Shown here in pieces: positions 39,406 to 47,809 of a DNA stretch of 64,000 nucleotides. Where the stretch lies: assembly GCA_934435205.1 (NCBI GenBank), contig CAKSAK010000007.1, forward strand, positions 1 through 64,000, read 5' to 3'. Within the stretch, counting starts at the first letter, position 1. Each line of letters opens with the position of its first letter. Below the pieces are notes generated by a model that was not told the DNA's origin, did not search any database, and saw nothing but the letters and a program-made list of their open reading frames with translations. This DNA is from an uncultured Ruminococcus sp. GTDB taxonomy: Bacteria; Bacillota; Clostridia; Oscillospirales; Ruminococcaceae. A program made the position numbers and the translations under genes.

Positions 39406-41562
39406 ATGGAAAAGGGGCTGAAAAAAGTTTTTTCGGCTATGGGCGCGGTATTTTGTGCTGTGATGCTGATCATGCTTTGTCAGGTGACAAATGCGGTGAG
39501 CTACAGCGAGCAGACCGTCACTGTGGACTATGATTATCAGGTCATAGACTCTTTTGAGGGCGTTGACGCTAAATACGTTCTCGGCTATTCCGACACCGGT
39601 TATTACTGCTGTGCAGGGTATGTTTCGCGTTTTTATGAAGAAAAGTTCGGTGTTACAGTATACAACATAAACATGGTGGACGACAAGCCTAGCGTGTACT
39701 GCTACGGCAAAAGGGCGGAGCTTCGTGAGGTGAAAACTCCGCAGGCCGGTGACATAATGCAGGACAAGGATTATTCTCATGTTGCCATTGTAAAGGACTG
39801 TCAGGGTACGACGGCTACTCTTATCGAGCAGAACTACAAATGGACTTGGAACGACACTGTTTACACTGTGAAAAACAGAAAGGTGCTTACTAACAATCAC
39901 TATTTCTACAGACTTTACATAAACGGCGTTGCGCAAAGCCTTGACATCGACACAACAAGACCTGTTATCGCAAATGCAGGCTGTGAGAACATCACGGGAA
40001 AAGGCTACACTGTTAAGGCGGATATTTCTGACAACAGGGCTGTGGCTTCGGTAAAGGTATCCACTTATTTTGAGGGAAACAAGGCAAAGACTATAAGCCG
40101 TGTTTACTCATCGGCTGTGAGCTCGCTTTCTCACCCTGTAAAGGTAGCTGACCTTGGGGGCAAGGACGGATATTATATTACAACCATAACGGCTACTGAC
40201 GAAGCTGGAAACAGCTCTGAGCAGGTCATAAAGACTTATGTTGACACAACTGCGCCGACCATATCGGGGGCAAAGGTGGAGAACATCACAGCAAAGGGCT
40301 TTGATGTTTCTTGCAATGTGAGCGACAAGAGCGGAGTTTCAAAGGTGGTCTTCCCTGCTTACCCTACAAAAAATGGCGAAAGTGCAAAGAAATACGCAAG
40401 CGGAAAGCTTTCGGGCAGCAAGGCTTCGGCTTATGTTTCTGCTGAGGACTATTCAGTAAAAAGCGGTGAATTTACCGTTAAGATAACGGCTTATGACAAA
40501 TACGGAAACAGCTCAACAAAGACTATAAAGGCTAGCATAAAGCCTGCGGCTTCGGTAACATTGGATAAGACTTCACTGACTCTTGAAAAGGGCAAAAGCA
40601 GTGTTATTTCTGCAAAAATGGGTGGCGGAAGCGGTCTGACGGACTTTGTTTCCTGGAAGTCTTCTGACAGCAAAATTGCTTCTGTGTCAGACGGAAAGGT
40701 CACTGCAAAAGGAGTAGGCAGAGCAACTATCACGGCATACACAACAGGAAGAAAAAATGTTAAATGTACCGTCACTGTAAAGGGTAATATTGCTGACGCA
40801 AGTGTGACGGATATAAAGACGCAGAGCTACACAGGAAAGGCTATTTCTCCTGCGCCTGCGGTGACATACGGTGGCAAAAAGCTTGTAAAGAACACCGACT
40901 ACACTGTGAGCTACTCAAAGAACACAGCCATAGGTCAGGCGAGCGTAAAAATAACAGGCAAGGGCTTATACAAAGGCACAAAAACTGTGAACTTCAACAT
41001 TCGTCCTGCCACAGTGACGGAGCTAAAAGTTTCTTCCACCGGTGAAAAGAGCGTTAAGCTTTCTTGGAAAAAGGTAACGGGTGCTGACAGCTACGCTATA
41101 TACAGATATGACAGCACAAGCAAGAAATGGCAGAGGATAAAAACTGTAAAGGCTGTGAGCTTCACTGACAGCGGACTTGCTCGTGCAAAGGGGTACAGCT
41201 ACAAGGTAAAGGCTGTAAAAAAATCGGGCGGAAAAGAATACATTTCGGCTAGCTACTCAAAGTCTGTAGAGGCTGTCACAAAGCCTGCAAAGGCTTCATG
41301 CACGGCTAAATCATCAGGCAGCGGCAGCATTGAGGTATCATGGAAAGCTGTTGGGGGTGCAAGCGGATATGAGATATACTCCTCTTCAAACGGCAGTGAT
41401 TATGTGAAATCGGCAAAGGTGGGCGGTTCTCAGAAGAGCGCTATCGTATCGGGATTTGAGCCTTACTCACTTAGAATGGTAAAGGTAAGGGCTTACAAAA
41501 CCGTGAACGGAAAGACTTCTTACGGGGCTTTTTCTCAGGCAGTCATGGTTATTGTTAGGTAG
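39406..41562 (+). CDS. Secreted multidomain protein: CHAP-like amidase domain with Ig-like and fibronectin-III repeats
   Basis: The product has 718 residues. A signal peptide (MEKGLKKVFSAMGAVFCAVMLIMLCQVTNA) is followed by a CHAP/NlpC-like domain (about 55-170) with candidate catalytic Cys (YYCCAGYVSRFYE) and His (KDYSHVAIVKD). Two GBS Bsp-like repeats (about 185-380; DTTRPVIANAGCENITGKGY and DTTAPTISGAKVENITAKGF) come next. A BIG2 Ig-like domain (VTLDKTSLTLEKGKSSVIS), a YTGKAISPAPAVTYGGKKLV module and two fibronectin-III domains (about 545-715) follow. It is very probably exported and binds or cuts peptidoglycan or glycans. AGGGGG lies before the ATG. Alone in its unit. Confidence 0.88.
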   Translation: MEKGLKKVFSAMGAVFCAVMLIMLCQVTNAVSYSEQTVTVDYDYQVIDSFEGVDAKYVLGYSDTGYYCCAGYVSRFYEEKFGVTVYNINMVDDKPSVYCYGKRAELREVKTPQAGDIMQDKDYSHVAIVKDCQGTTATLIEQNYKWTWNDTVYTVKNRKVLTNNHYFYRLYINGVAQSLDIDTTRPVIANAGCENITGKGYTVKADISDNRAVASVKVSTYFEGNKAKTISRVYSSAVSSLSHPVKVADLGGKDGYYITTITATDEAGNSSEQVIKTYVDTTAPTISGAKVENITAKGFDVSCNVSDKSGVSKVVFPAYPTKNGESAKKYASGKLSGSKASAYVSAEDYSVKSGEFTVKITAYDKYGNSSTKTIKASIKPAASVTLDKTSLTLEKGKSSVISAKMGGGSGLTDFVSWKSSDSKIASVSDGKVTAKGVGRATITAYTTGRKNVKCTVTVKGNIADASVTDIKTQSYTGKAISPAPAVTYGGKKLVKNTDYTVSYSKNTAIGQASVKITGKGLYKGTKTVNFNIRPATVTELKVSSTGEKSVKLSWKKVTGADSYAIYRYDSTSKKWQRIKTVKAVSFTDSGLARAKGYSYKVKAVKKSGGKEYISASYSKSVEAVTKPAKASCTAKSSGSGSIEVSWKAVGGASGYEIYSSSNGSDYVKSAKVGGSQKSAIVSGFEPYSLRMVKVRAYKTVNGKTSYGAFSQAVMVIVR

Positions 41563-41612
41563 GCTGGATACAGAAACACATGATATAAAAAAAGCAAGTG
41601 ATAGGTGATATG

Positions 41613-41636
41613 TGGGCGACCAAAGGTCGCCCCTAC
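41613..41636. repeat. interspersed palindrome, copy (GGGCGACC-AAA-GGTCGCCCCTAC)
   Basis: Eight-base arms, about 50 bases after the CHAP-like gene. Confidence 0.8.
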
Positions 41637-41646
41637 GATAGTTCAA

Positions 41647-41745
41647 GCATTGTAGGGGAGCGGTGGAAAAATGTTTTACACTACGATTTACGGCTTAAAA
41701 TGCCCGTCACGGCGAGTGACCGGGCGACCAGAGGTCGCCCCTACA
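41647..41745. repeat. long composite repeat, copy 1
   Basis: It contains TGTAGGGGAGCGGTGG, then ACTACGATTTACGGC, then AATGCCCGTCACGGCGAGTG, then a GGGCGACC-AGA-GGTCGCCCC palindrome and TACA. A second copy with the same order lies at 46051-46148. Confidence 0.8.
41721..41745. repeat. interspersed palindrome, copy (GGGCGACC-AGA-GGTCGCCCCTACA)
   Basis: Terminal part of composite repeat copy 1. Confidence 0.8.
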
Positions 41746-41757
41746 TTATGTTGATAC

Positions 41758-41796
41758 AAAAAAGGACAGCACTTTGGAAAAATGCTGTCCTTTTTC
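41758..41796. terminator. bidirectional terminator between the CHAP-like gene and GH13
   Basis: AAAGGACAGCA pairs with TGCTGTCCTTT, with T and A runs on either side. It stops the minus-strand GH13 transcript 20 bases after its stop codon. Confidence 0.85.
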
Positions 41797-41811
41797 TATA
41801 TTCATATGGGG

Positions 41812-43122
41812 TTATCTTTCCATTTTCCAGAACTCTACAGAGTATGGCTTAAGCTCGCTGCCGCCACCAAAATCATGGGTAGTGTCTGTGAGAAGCTCCT
41901 CTGCCTGACCGCAGCCTGCGTCAAAGTGGGCTGTGAAAGGCTGCTCGTCAGCGTTTATTGCAACAAGGACACGCTCACCCTCGAACTCACGCTCGATTAT
42001 ACACTGCTTATTGGTAAGGACAGGTATCTTGATAGAGCCATAGCACAGAGCTTTGCTGCTTTTGTGTGCCTCTGCCATTTTTGAGATAAGCTCTGTAAGG
42101 TCGTTCCACTCAGGCTTTTCAAAGCTTACACGGAGAGCAGGATCGCCCTCGCTCTTGTTTGCCTTTGTTCCCCACTCTGAGCCGTAATATACACATGGGA
42201 TACCAGGCATACCAAAGAGCATTCCATAGATAAGCGGCAGGTGGCGCTCGTTTGTGAGCTGGCTTGCTATTCTTGAAACGTCATGGTTATCCACAAAGCA
42301 CAGCAGGTGCATTCCTCTGTATCTGCACCAGTTCTCAGGTCCGAACTGATTTTTCAGAGAATGGCATATCTCGAACATATTCATGCAGTTGAAGCTTGAA
42401 TAAAGTCCCTTATAGCACTCGTAGTTTGTGCAGGAATGGAGCATTTCAGGATTTACCCACTGAGCGTAATCACCATGCAGAAGCTCGCCGATAAGGACGA
42501 AATCCTGCTTGAGCCAATCGCAATGCTGTCTGAGGCGCTTCAAGAAGTTCTTATCAAGGCAATATGCAACGTCAAGGCGGAGTCCGTCTATATCAAACTC
42601 CTTGACCCAATTTGTTATGCATTCCAAGATATGATCCACTACCTGCGGATTGTTAAGGTTTAGCTTAACAAGGTCGAAGTGACCCTCCCAGCCCTCATAC
42701 CAAAGTCCGTCATTATAGTTGCTGTTGCCGCCGAAATTGATATGGAACCAATCTTTATACGGTGAGTTCTCACGGTTTTTCAGAACGTCCTGAAAAGCCC
42801 AGAAGCCTCTGCCGACATGATTGAAAACACCGTCCAAGACTACCTTTATGCCGTTTTCGTGAAGCTCCTTGCAGACCTTTGCAAAGTCCTCATTTGTACC
42901 AAGGCGGCAATCTATCTTGCGGTAATCTCTGGTATTATAGCCGTGAGTGTCGGAATCGAACACCGGTGAAAAATAGATAGCGTTGGCTCCAAGCTTTTTG
43001 ATATGAGGTATCCAATCTATTACCTTTAATATCCTGCTTTCCTCTTTGCCGTCATTCTCAAATGGCGCACCGCAGAATCCAAGAGGATAGATCTGATAAA
43101 ATACACTTTCGTATGCCCACAT
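41812..43122 (-). CDS. Glycoside hydrolase family 13 alpha-amylase-type enzyme (cytoplasmic)
   Basis: The product has 436 residues with no signal peptide, so it probably breaks down imported maltodextrins. The (beta/alpha)8 motifs are visible: DGVFNH (region I), GLRLDVAYCL (region II, nucleophile Asp), LIGELLHGD (region III, acid Glu) and FVDNHD (region IV, Asp). The short length and absence of an N-terminal sandwich differ from cyclomaltodextrinases. Close family members act as alpha-glucosidase or amylase. AAAGGAAG precedes the ATG. Monocistronic. Confidence 0.92.
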   Translation of the reverse strand: MWAYESVFYQIYPLGFCGAPFENDGKEESRILKVIDWIPHIKKLGANAIYFSPVFDSDTHGYNTRDYRKIDCRLGTNEDFAKVCKELHENGIKVVLDGVFNHVGRGFWAFQDVLKNRENSPYKDWFHINFGGNSNYNDGLWYEGWEGHFDLVKLNLNNPQVVDHILECITNWVKEFDIDGLRLDVAYCLDKNFLKRLRQHCDWLKQDFVLIGELLHGDYAQWVNPEMLHSCTNYECYKGLYSSFNCMNMFEICHSLKNQFGPENWCRYRGMHLLCFVDNHDVSRIASQLTNERHLPLIYGMLFGMPGIPCVYYGSEWGTKANKSEGDPALRVSFEKPEWNDLTELISKMAEAHKSSKALCYGSIKIPVLTNKQCIIEREFEGERVLVAINADEQPFTAHFDAGCGQAEELLTDTTHDFGGGSELKPYSVEFWKMER

Positions 43123-43193
43123 AATATTATCTTCCTTTCTGATACTAATAGAAAATGTTGTTCGCAGATAATATAGATTTGCTGAGAAAAGGC

Positions 43194-43217
43194 GGGCGAA
43201 CGCTGTTCGCCCCTACA
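43194..43217. repeat. interspersed palindrome, copy (GGGCGAAC-GCT-GTTCGCCCCTACA)
   Basis: Eight-base arms in the upstream region of the GH13 gene; one of few copies lying before a gene start rather than after a stop. Confidence 0.8.
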
Positions 43218-43314
43218 GGGGTAGTGTGGCGTTTCTAGTCCTTAAATTTCTCAGCTTATTTATATTTTATGAGATATCTGCGAAACTATAGTTAAACTAT
43301 ACAAAATACAACAA

Positions 43315-43490
43315 AAGGCAACACCGCACAAGGATTGTGCGTAAGATGCGCCGTCAGATTTTTCGTCAGATTGTGCTAAAGCGACGCAGGAATACTAACG
43401 TATTTCAAGGAGCTTTAGTGCGATATGACGGAAAATCTGCAAGCAGATTGCGTGCAAAGCCGACAGGCGTGCCTTGTGCGGTGTCGCCTT
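43315..43490. mobile_element. 176-bp foldback (MITE-like) element with 19-bp terminal inverted repeats
   Basis: The ends AAGGCAACACCGCACAAGG (43315-43333) and CCTTGTGCGGTGTCGCCTT (43472-43490) are inverted repeats with one mismatch in 19. The interior is also a long imperfect palindrome: CAGATTTTTCGTCA matches TGACGGAAAATCTG and GTGCTAAAGC matches GCTTTAGTGC. The centre is AATACTAACGTATT. There is no coding sequence. No clear target-site duplication is seen. It lies between the GH13 and asparaginase genes. A non-autonomous transposon or a large RNA/DNA hairpin are the main readings. Confidence 0.7.
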
Positions 43491-43573
43491 ATTATTATAT
43501 CAAATCCTGACATATTTCTCAATACTCATTTTTCATTAATATAATCCACACTTTTGTGCATTTTGCACAACTA

Positions 43574-43602
43574 TTGACAAATCAGGTGTGAGATGATATT
43601 AT
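43574..43602 (+). promoter_or_regulatory. promoter of the asparaginase gene
   Basis: TTGACA-17-TATTAT, about 50 bases before the ATG at 43652. Confidence 0.82.
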
Positions 43603-43651
43603 ATTTATAACAAATGTCAAGGATTGATTTTTGGTAAAGGCAGGGATAAAA

Positions 43652-44647
43652 ATGAAGAAGATACTTGTGCTTTTCACGGGCGGAACTATCGGAAGCGCCA
43701 CCAATGACGGCATAATAGATGTTGAGCGAGAGGGAAAATACGCTGTTGTGGAGGCTTACAAGAGTGCATACGGCGATGATGTGGACTTTGAATGTCGGCA
43801 AGTGCTTAATATACTCAGCGAAAACATGGGGTTTTCGGGGTGGGAGAAAATGATACACGAGATAAACAGCATTGACACGGCTTTATACTCGGGCGTTATC
43901 CTCACCCACGGAAGCGACACGCTGGCTTACACTTCTGCTCTGCTTGGAATGTATTTCAGGCATTTTGACATTCCACTTTTTATTATCGCAAGCAACAAGC
44001 CCATTGGCGAGAAAGGGTCGAACGGACTTTTCAACTTCACCTCGGCGGTGGGGCTTATAAAAGAGGGTAAATACAAGGGAGTTTTCACGCTGTATGAGAG
44101 GGTCATGCTTCCTACGAGGGTGGTACCTGCAGATACCTGTCGGGACAGGTTTGGGGTATATGGTTATGACGGCTTCAATGACTTTTCTGTTTTCAGCGGA
44201 GTAAGCGAGAATATGCTGTCACGCCCTAGGGAACGGATTTTCCATAATGATGTCAAATTTGAGAAGCGTGTTCTTTTTATAGAGGGCTATCCTGCCATGG
44301 ACTTTGGGTGCTTTGTGCCCAGTGATGACACAGCGGCGGTGCTTTACTCCCCTTATCACAGTGCGACGGCTTGCACTGACGTTTCAGAAGGGAAAAGCTA
44401 TGCACTGACGGAATTTATCAAGCGGTGCATAACAAAGAACATCATGGTATATATTTGCGGTCTGAAAAGAAAAGTGCCTATCTACTCCACTGTGGCGGAG
44501 ATAATAAAGGCAGGCAGCATACCAATATACTCCACCTCAGCGGTGGCGGCTTATATGAAGCTTCTGCTTGCTTACAATCAGGAGGAAATGCCTGTGAAAG
44601 AGGTCATGGGGAAAGACCTTTTCTTTGAGGAGGTAAAATTCTCATAA
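43652..44647 (+). CDS. L-asparaginase (type I, asparaginase/glutaminase family)
   Basis: The product has 331 residues, starting MKKILVLFTGGTIGSATNDG. It has the two threonine motifs of the family: TGGTIGS near the N terminus and LTHGSDTLAYTSALL (about residue 90). There is no signal peptide, in line with cytoplasmic type I enzymes that deamidate asparagine to aspartate and ammonia. AGGG lies six bases before the ATG; an upstream in-frame codon (43631) adds seven residues without support. fprA follows 86 bases later behind its own promoter. Confidence 0.9.
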   Translation: MKKILVLFTGGTIGSATNDGIIDVEREGKYAVVEAYKSAYGDDVDFECRQVLNILSENMGFSGWEKMIHEINSIDTALYSGVILTHGSDTLAYTSALLGMYFRHFDIPLFIIASNKPIGEKGSNGLFNFTSAVGLIKEGKYKGVFTLYERVMLPTRVVPADTCRDRFGVYGYDGFNDFSVFSGVSENMLSRPRERIFHNDVKFEKRVLFIEGYPAMDFGCFVPSDDTAAVLYSPYHSATACTDVSEGKSYALTEFIKRCITKNIMVYICGLKRKVPIYSTVAEIIKAGSIPIYSTSAVAAYMKLLLAYNQEEMPVKEVMGKDLFFEEVKFS

Positions 44648-44662
44648 ACATTGTTTCAGTTA

Positions 44663-44691
44663 TTGACAAAATGCCGGACGTGTGATAAAAT
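44663..44691 (+). promoter_or_regulatory. fprA promoter
   Basis: TTGACA-17-TAAAAT, starting 16 bases after the asparaginase stop. Confidence 0.82.
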
Positions 44692-44733
44692 CAAAGTATA
44701 TCAAAATAGTATATTTATACGGAGGTAATAAAA

Positions 44734-45906
44734 ATGGCAGACACAAAGATATCAGATTCAGTTATTTATATTGGTGCAGACGATCATGACATTGACCTTT
44801 TCGAGAGCCAATATGTTGTGCCAAACGGCGTTTCGTACAACTCTTATGTTATCATTGACGAGAAGATAGCAGTAATGGACACTGCTGACCCTAGGGTGAC
44901 GGACGTTTGGTTTGCTAATCTTGAAAAGGCTTTGGCTGGCAGGACACCTGATTATCTTGTTGTTCAGCACATGGAGCCTGACCATGCAGGAAACATCAAA
45001 AAGCTTGCGGAGAAATATCCTGAGATGAAGATAGTTGGAAATGCAAAGACGTTCCCTATGATGAAGCAGTTTTTCACCATTGACGGGCTTGACGAGAGGT
45101 CTGTTGTGGTAAAAGAGGGGGACACACTTTCTCTTGGAAGCCACACACTTCAGTTCGTAATGGCGCCTATGGTACACTGGCCTGAGGTAATGGTTACATA
45201 CGAGCAGAGCGAAAAGCTTTTGTTCTCGGCTGACGGCTTCGGAAAGTTCGGCGCACTTGATGTTGACGAGGACTGGGCTTGCGAGGCTAGAAGATACTAT
45301 TTCAACATTGTGGGCAAATACGGCGCACAGGTACAGGCGCTTCTTAAAAAGGCAGCTACCCTTGACATAAAGATGATACTGCCTTTACATGGCCCTATAC
45401 TTAAAGATGACCTTGGATACTATCTTGGACTTTACAACACATGGTCAAGCTATCAGCCTGAGAGCAAGGGCGTATTCGTTGCATATGCCTCAATACACGG
45501 AAACACTGCAAAGGCGGCTGAAAAGCTTGGTGAGATGCTGAAAGAAAAGGGTGCGGAAAAGGTAGTAGTCAGCGACCTTTCAAGAAGCGACATGGCTGAA
45601 AATATCGAGGACGCTTTCAAATACGACAGGATAATACTTATGGCAAGCAGTTATGACGGCGGTGTGTTCCCTGTTATGGAGGACTTCCTTATGCACCTTA
45701 AATCAAAGAACTATCAGAACAGAAAGATAGGTCTTGTAGAGAACGGCTCATGGGCGCCTACTGCGGCCAGGGTCATGAAGGGCTATGTGGAAAACTTCAA
45801 GAATGTTACCATTGCCGAGCCTGTTGTGACTATACGCTCTACGCTTAACGAAGCTTCTGAAAAGGCTTTGGGCGAGCTGGCTGAGGTCATGGCTAAGGGA
45901 GAATAA
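44734..45906 (+). CDS. fprA: FprA family A-type flavodiiron protein
   Basis: Flavodiiron proteins reduce O2 to water, or NO to N2O, and protect anaerobes. The 390-residue product has an N-terminal beta-lactamase-like diiron domain with ligands in HMEPDHAGN, MVHWPEVM, SADGFG and PLHGPIL. The C-terminal flavodoxin domain begins VFVAYASIHGNTAKAAEKL (FMN phosphate loop). No fused rubredoxin is present. GGAGG lies eight bases before the ATG. The nearby ferredoxin-like gene and Crp/Fnr regulator fit an oxygen or nitrosative stress theme, though fprA has its own promoter. Confidence 0.96.
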   Translation: MADTKISDSVIYIGADDHDIDLFESQYVVPNGVSYNSYVIIDEKIAVMDTADPRVTDVWFANLEKALAGRTPDYLVVQHMEPDHAGNIKKLAEKYPEMKIVGNAKTFPMMKQFFTIDGLDERSVVVKEGDTLSLGSHTLQFVMAPMVHWPEVMVTYEQSEKLLFSADGFGKFGALDVDEDWACEARRYYFNIVGKYGAQVQALLKKAATLDIKMILPLHGPILKDDLGYYLGLYNTWSSYQPESKGVFVAYASIHGNTAKAAEKLGEMLKEKGAEKVVVSDLSRSDMAENIEDAFKYDRIILMASSYDGGVFPVMEDFLMHLKSKNYQNRKIGLVENGSWAPTAARVMKGYVENFKNVTIAEPVVTIRSTLNEASEKALGELAEVMAKGE

Positions 45907-45939
45907 GTTTCTCTAAGATATATGGGGCAAAAAAATGCA

Positions 45940-45962
45940 GGCGACCTCAGGTCGCCCCTACA
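45940..45962. repeat. interspersed palindrome, copy (GGCGACC-TCA-GGTCGCCCCTACA)
   Basis: Seven- to eight-base arms, about 35 bases after the fprA stop. Confidence 0.78.
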
Positions 45963-46009
45963 AATACATTGTATGGACAGCGTAAGATTGCACGGGCGAC
46001 AAAATGGGA

Positions 46010-46050
46010 CGTCGTATTTCTGCAAAACAGAAATTGCACCGCTCCCCTAC
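46010..46050. repeat. GCATTTCTGC-type palindromic repeat, copy 1
   Basis: GTATTTCTG-CAAAA-CAGAAATTGC followed by ACCGCTCCCCTACAA. Close relatives lie at 56758-56800, with a shorter form at about 21723 and a diverged one at 15240-15285. Confidence 0.72.
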
Positions 46051-46148
46051 AAATTTTAAAAAGCGGTGGAAAAGTGTTTTGCACTACGATTTACGGCGTA
46101 AAATGCCCGTCACGGCGAGTGACCGGGCGAACAGTGTTCGCCCCTACA
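46051..46148. repeat. long composite repeat, copy 2
   Basis: Same module order as 41647-41745: AAGCGGTGGAAAAGTGTTTT, ACTACGATTTACGGC, AATGCCCGTCACGGCGAGTG, then the GGGCGAAC-AGT-GTTCGCCCC palindrome and TACA (46124-46148). The palindrome arms differ from copy 1 (AAC/GTT against ACC/GGT), a paired change. Confidence 0.8.
46124..46148. repeat. interspersed palindrome, copy (GGGCGAAC-AGT-GTTCGCCCCTACA)
   Basis: Terminal part of composite repeat copy 2. Confidence 0.8.
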
Positions 46149-46191
46149 ATATGTTGTGCGGTTTCTCAAATCGTTTGTTCGTACAGATATG

Positions 46192-46222
46192 AAAAAGGCA
46201 GGACGTTTTGTCCTGCCTTTTG
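46192..46222. terminator. bidirectional terminator after the ferredoxin-like gene
   Basis: AAAGGCAGGAC-GTTTT-GTCCTGCCTTT with A and T runs on either side, just beyond the minus-strand stop at 46225. Confidence 0.88.
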
Positions 46223-46224
46223 TG

Positions 46225-46917
46225 TTATATTACATTGCCGTCTGTGGTAATTATTCTTACTGCAACGGGGATATTTTTGCCGCTGTCGGTGACGGCTTTT
46301 CTTACTGCGTGTTCTATTCCGCCGCAGCATGGAACTTCCATTCGGGCTACTGTTATGCTGCGGATATTGTTTCTTTTCACTATCTCTCCAAGCTTTTCGG
46401 AATAGTCTGTGGCGTCAAGCTTCGGACAGCCTATGACGGTTATTTTGCCTGCCATGAAATCGGAGTGGAAGCTTCCGCAGGCATAGGCTGTGCAATCTGC
46501 GGCAACAAGCAGGTCTGCACCGTCAAAGTATGGTGCGTTCACAGGTACGAGCTTTATTTGCACAGGCCACTGCATAAGCTGTGAGGGGGTATTTGCTGTT
46601 GGGGAATGGGCTGGGGCTGGTTTTTTGGCAAAGGTTTTCATCATTGAACCTGGACAGCCATGGAAAACAGGCTTGCCAAGGCGCTTTTTGTTTTCTTCCA
46701 CTGCCTTTTCGTCATAGGCGGCGGCTTCACGCTCAACAAAGGATATGGCGTTTGTCGGACAGGTTGGCAGGCAATCGCCAAGACCGTCGCAATAATCGTC
46801 ACGCATAAGCTTCGCTTTGCCGTTCACCATGCCTATTGCGCCCTCGTGGCAGGCTTTAGCGCAAGCGCCACAGCCGTTGCACTTTTCTTCGTCTATTTGT
46901 ATTACTCGTCTTATCAT
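46225..46917 (-). CDS. Two-[4Fe-4S] ferredoxin-domain protein with extra Cys-rich C-terminal region
   Basis: The product has 230 residues. Two ferredoxin-type cluster motifs lie near the N terminus: CNGCGACAKACHEGAI and CDGLGDCLPTCPTNAI, the second with an unusual CX5CX3C spacing. The C-terminal half adds conserved cysteines (HGCPGSM; DCTAYACGSFHSDF; IGCPKLD; PCCGG), which may bind a further cofactor. The family is commonly found in anaerobes next to a Crp/Fnr regulator and often hybrid-cluster protein (hcp), which is not seen here. Divergent from the Crp/Fnr gene, with a shared palindromic operator. An electron-transfer or nitrosative-stress role is inferred. Confidence 0.88.
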   Translation of the reverse strand: MIRRVIQIDEEKCNGCGACAKACHEGAIGMVNGKAKLMRDDYCDGLGDCLPTCPTNAISFVEREAAAYDEKAVEENKKRLGKPVFHGCPGSMMKTFAKKPAPAHSPTANTPSQLMQWPVQIKLVPVNAPYFDGADLLVAADCTAYACGSFHSDFMAGKITVIGCPKLDATDYSEKLGEIVKRNNIRSITVARMEVPCCGGIEHAVRKAVTDSGKNIPVAVRIITTDGNVI

Positions 46918-46983
46918 ATGGTTACCTCCGTATTTTTATTGATATCTTTTGTTTCGGCATAAAGCTCTTGACTTTATGCTATG

Positions 46984-47026
46984 ATTATAATATAATCTTA
47001 TCACAAAGTCTGTTGTAATTACAACA
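46984..47026 (-). promoter_or_regulatory. Crp/Fnr operator palindrome and -10 box of the ferredoxin-like gene
   Basis: TGTTGTAATTACAACA (47011-47026) is a perfect 16-base palindrome. On the minus strand a perfect TATAAT (46984-46989) follows with no good -35. Taking the start of transcription about seven bases further, near 46977, the palindrome centre lies at about -41.5. That is the classic position of a class II Crp/Fnr activator site. The divergent Crp/Fnr gene starts 40 bases to the right of the palindrome, so autoregulation is possible. Confidence 0.72.
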
Positions 47027-47066
47027 AAGGCATAAAATTATTTCGTAAAAAAATGAGGAAGATAAA

Positions 47067-47726
47067 ATGGATAATAGATACATTGAGATAATAAAAGGCA
47101 CTCCCCTTTTTGAGAGCATGAGCGACGAGGAGATAACTCAGTTTCTCAGACCTGACGGCAGTGGCATAAAAAGCTTTCGCAAGGACAGCTATATTTTTCA
47201 CGCAGGAGACAAGACCGCTTATTTTGGCATACTTCTGGAGGGCAAGGCGCTTATCGAACGTGACGAACTTTGGGGCGGCAGGAGCATAATCGCTCCTTTA
47301 GAGGCAGGACAGCTTTTTGGGGAAGTCTATGCCTGCACAGGTGAACCGTTAGGGGTGAGCGTATGTGCAAAGGAGCATTGCACAGTGCTGTTTTTATCCC
47401 CTGAGTCTATTATAAAGGAAAGCTCGACGCTGACGGCTAGGCTTCTAAAGATAACGGCTATGAAAAATCTCAGGCTCAATGAGAAGATACAAGTGATAAC
47501 CCCAAGGACTATCAGAGAGCGTGTTATGGCTTATCTTTCTTCGCTTGCAAAGAAAAGCGGATCGCACATTGTCACGACAAATTTCGACCGTCAACAGCTT
47601 GCAGATTTTCTCTGCGTTGACCGCAGTGCGCTGTCAACAGAGCTTGGAAAAATGCACCGTGAGGGGCTGATAGAGCTCAAGGGTCGGGAGTTTATACTGC
47701 CTGAAAACTGCTCTCGTGAAAAGTGA
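47067..47726 (+). CDS. Crp/Fnr family transcriptional regulator
   Basis: The product has 219 residues. An N-terminal cyclic-nucleotide-binding-fold domain (TPLFESMSDEEITQFL; YFGILLEGKALIERDE; GQLFGEVYACTGEPL) is followed by the long dimer helix and a C-terminal winged helix (FDRQQLADFLCVDRSALSTELGKMHREGLIEL). There is no N-terminal four-Cys iron-sulfur cluster of true Fnr, though cysteines occur in ACTG and VCAKEHC. The ligand is unknown; haem, NO or redox are possibilities. GAGGAAG precedes the ATG. It probably binds the palindrome at 47011-47026 and controls the divergent ferredoxin-like gene. Confidence 0.93.
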   Translation: MDNRYIEIIKGTPLFESMSDEEITQFLRPDGSGIKSFRKDSYIFHAGDKTAYFGILLEGKALIERDELWGGRSIIAPLEAGQLFGEVYACTGEPLGVSVCAKEHCTVLFLSPESIIKESSTLTARLLKITAMKNLRLNEKIQVITPRTIRERVMAYLSSLAKKSGSHIVTTNFDRQQLADFLCVDRSALSTELGKMHREGLIELKGREFILPENCSREK

Positions 47727-47809
47727 TTTGTTAATTTATATGTAAATAATAAGTCATTTAACCATATTCATTTTTTTGCTCTTTTTAAAGAAAAATTGCA
47801 TATTTTATA

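Noticed and set aside
39055..39936. 293-codon minus-strand ORF
   Set aside because: It is a shadow of the CHAP-like gene on the other strand, His/Val-rich, without a start signal.
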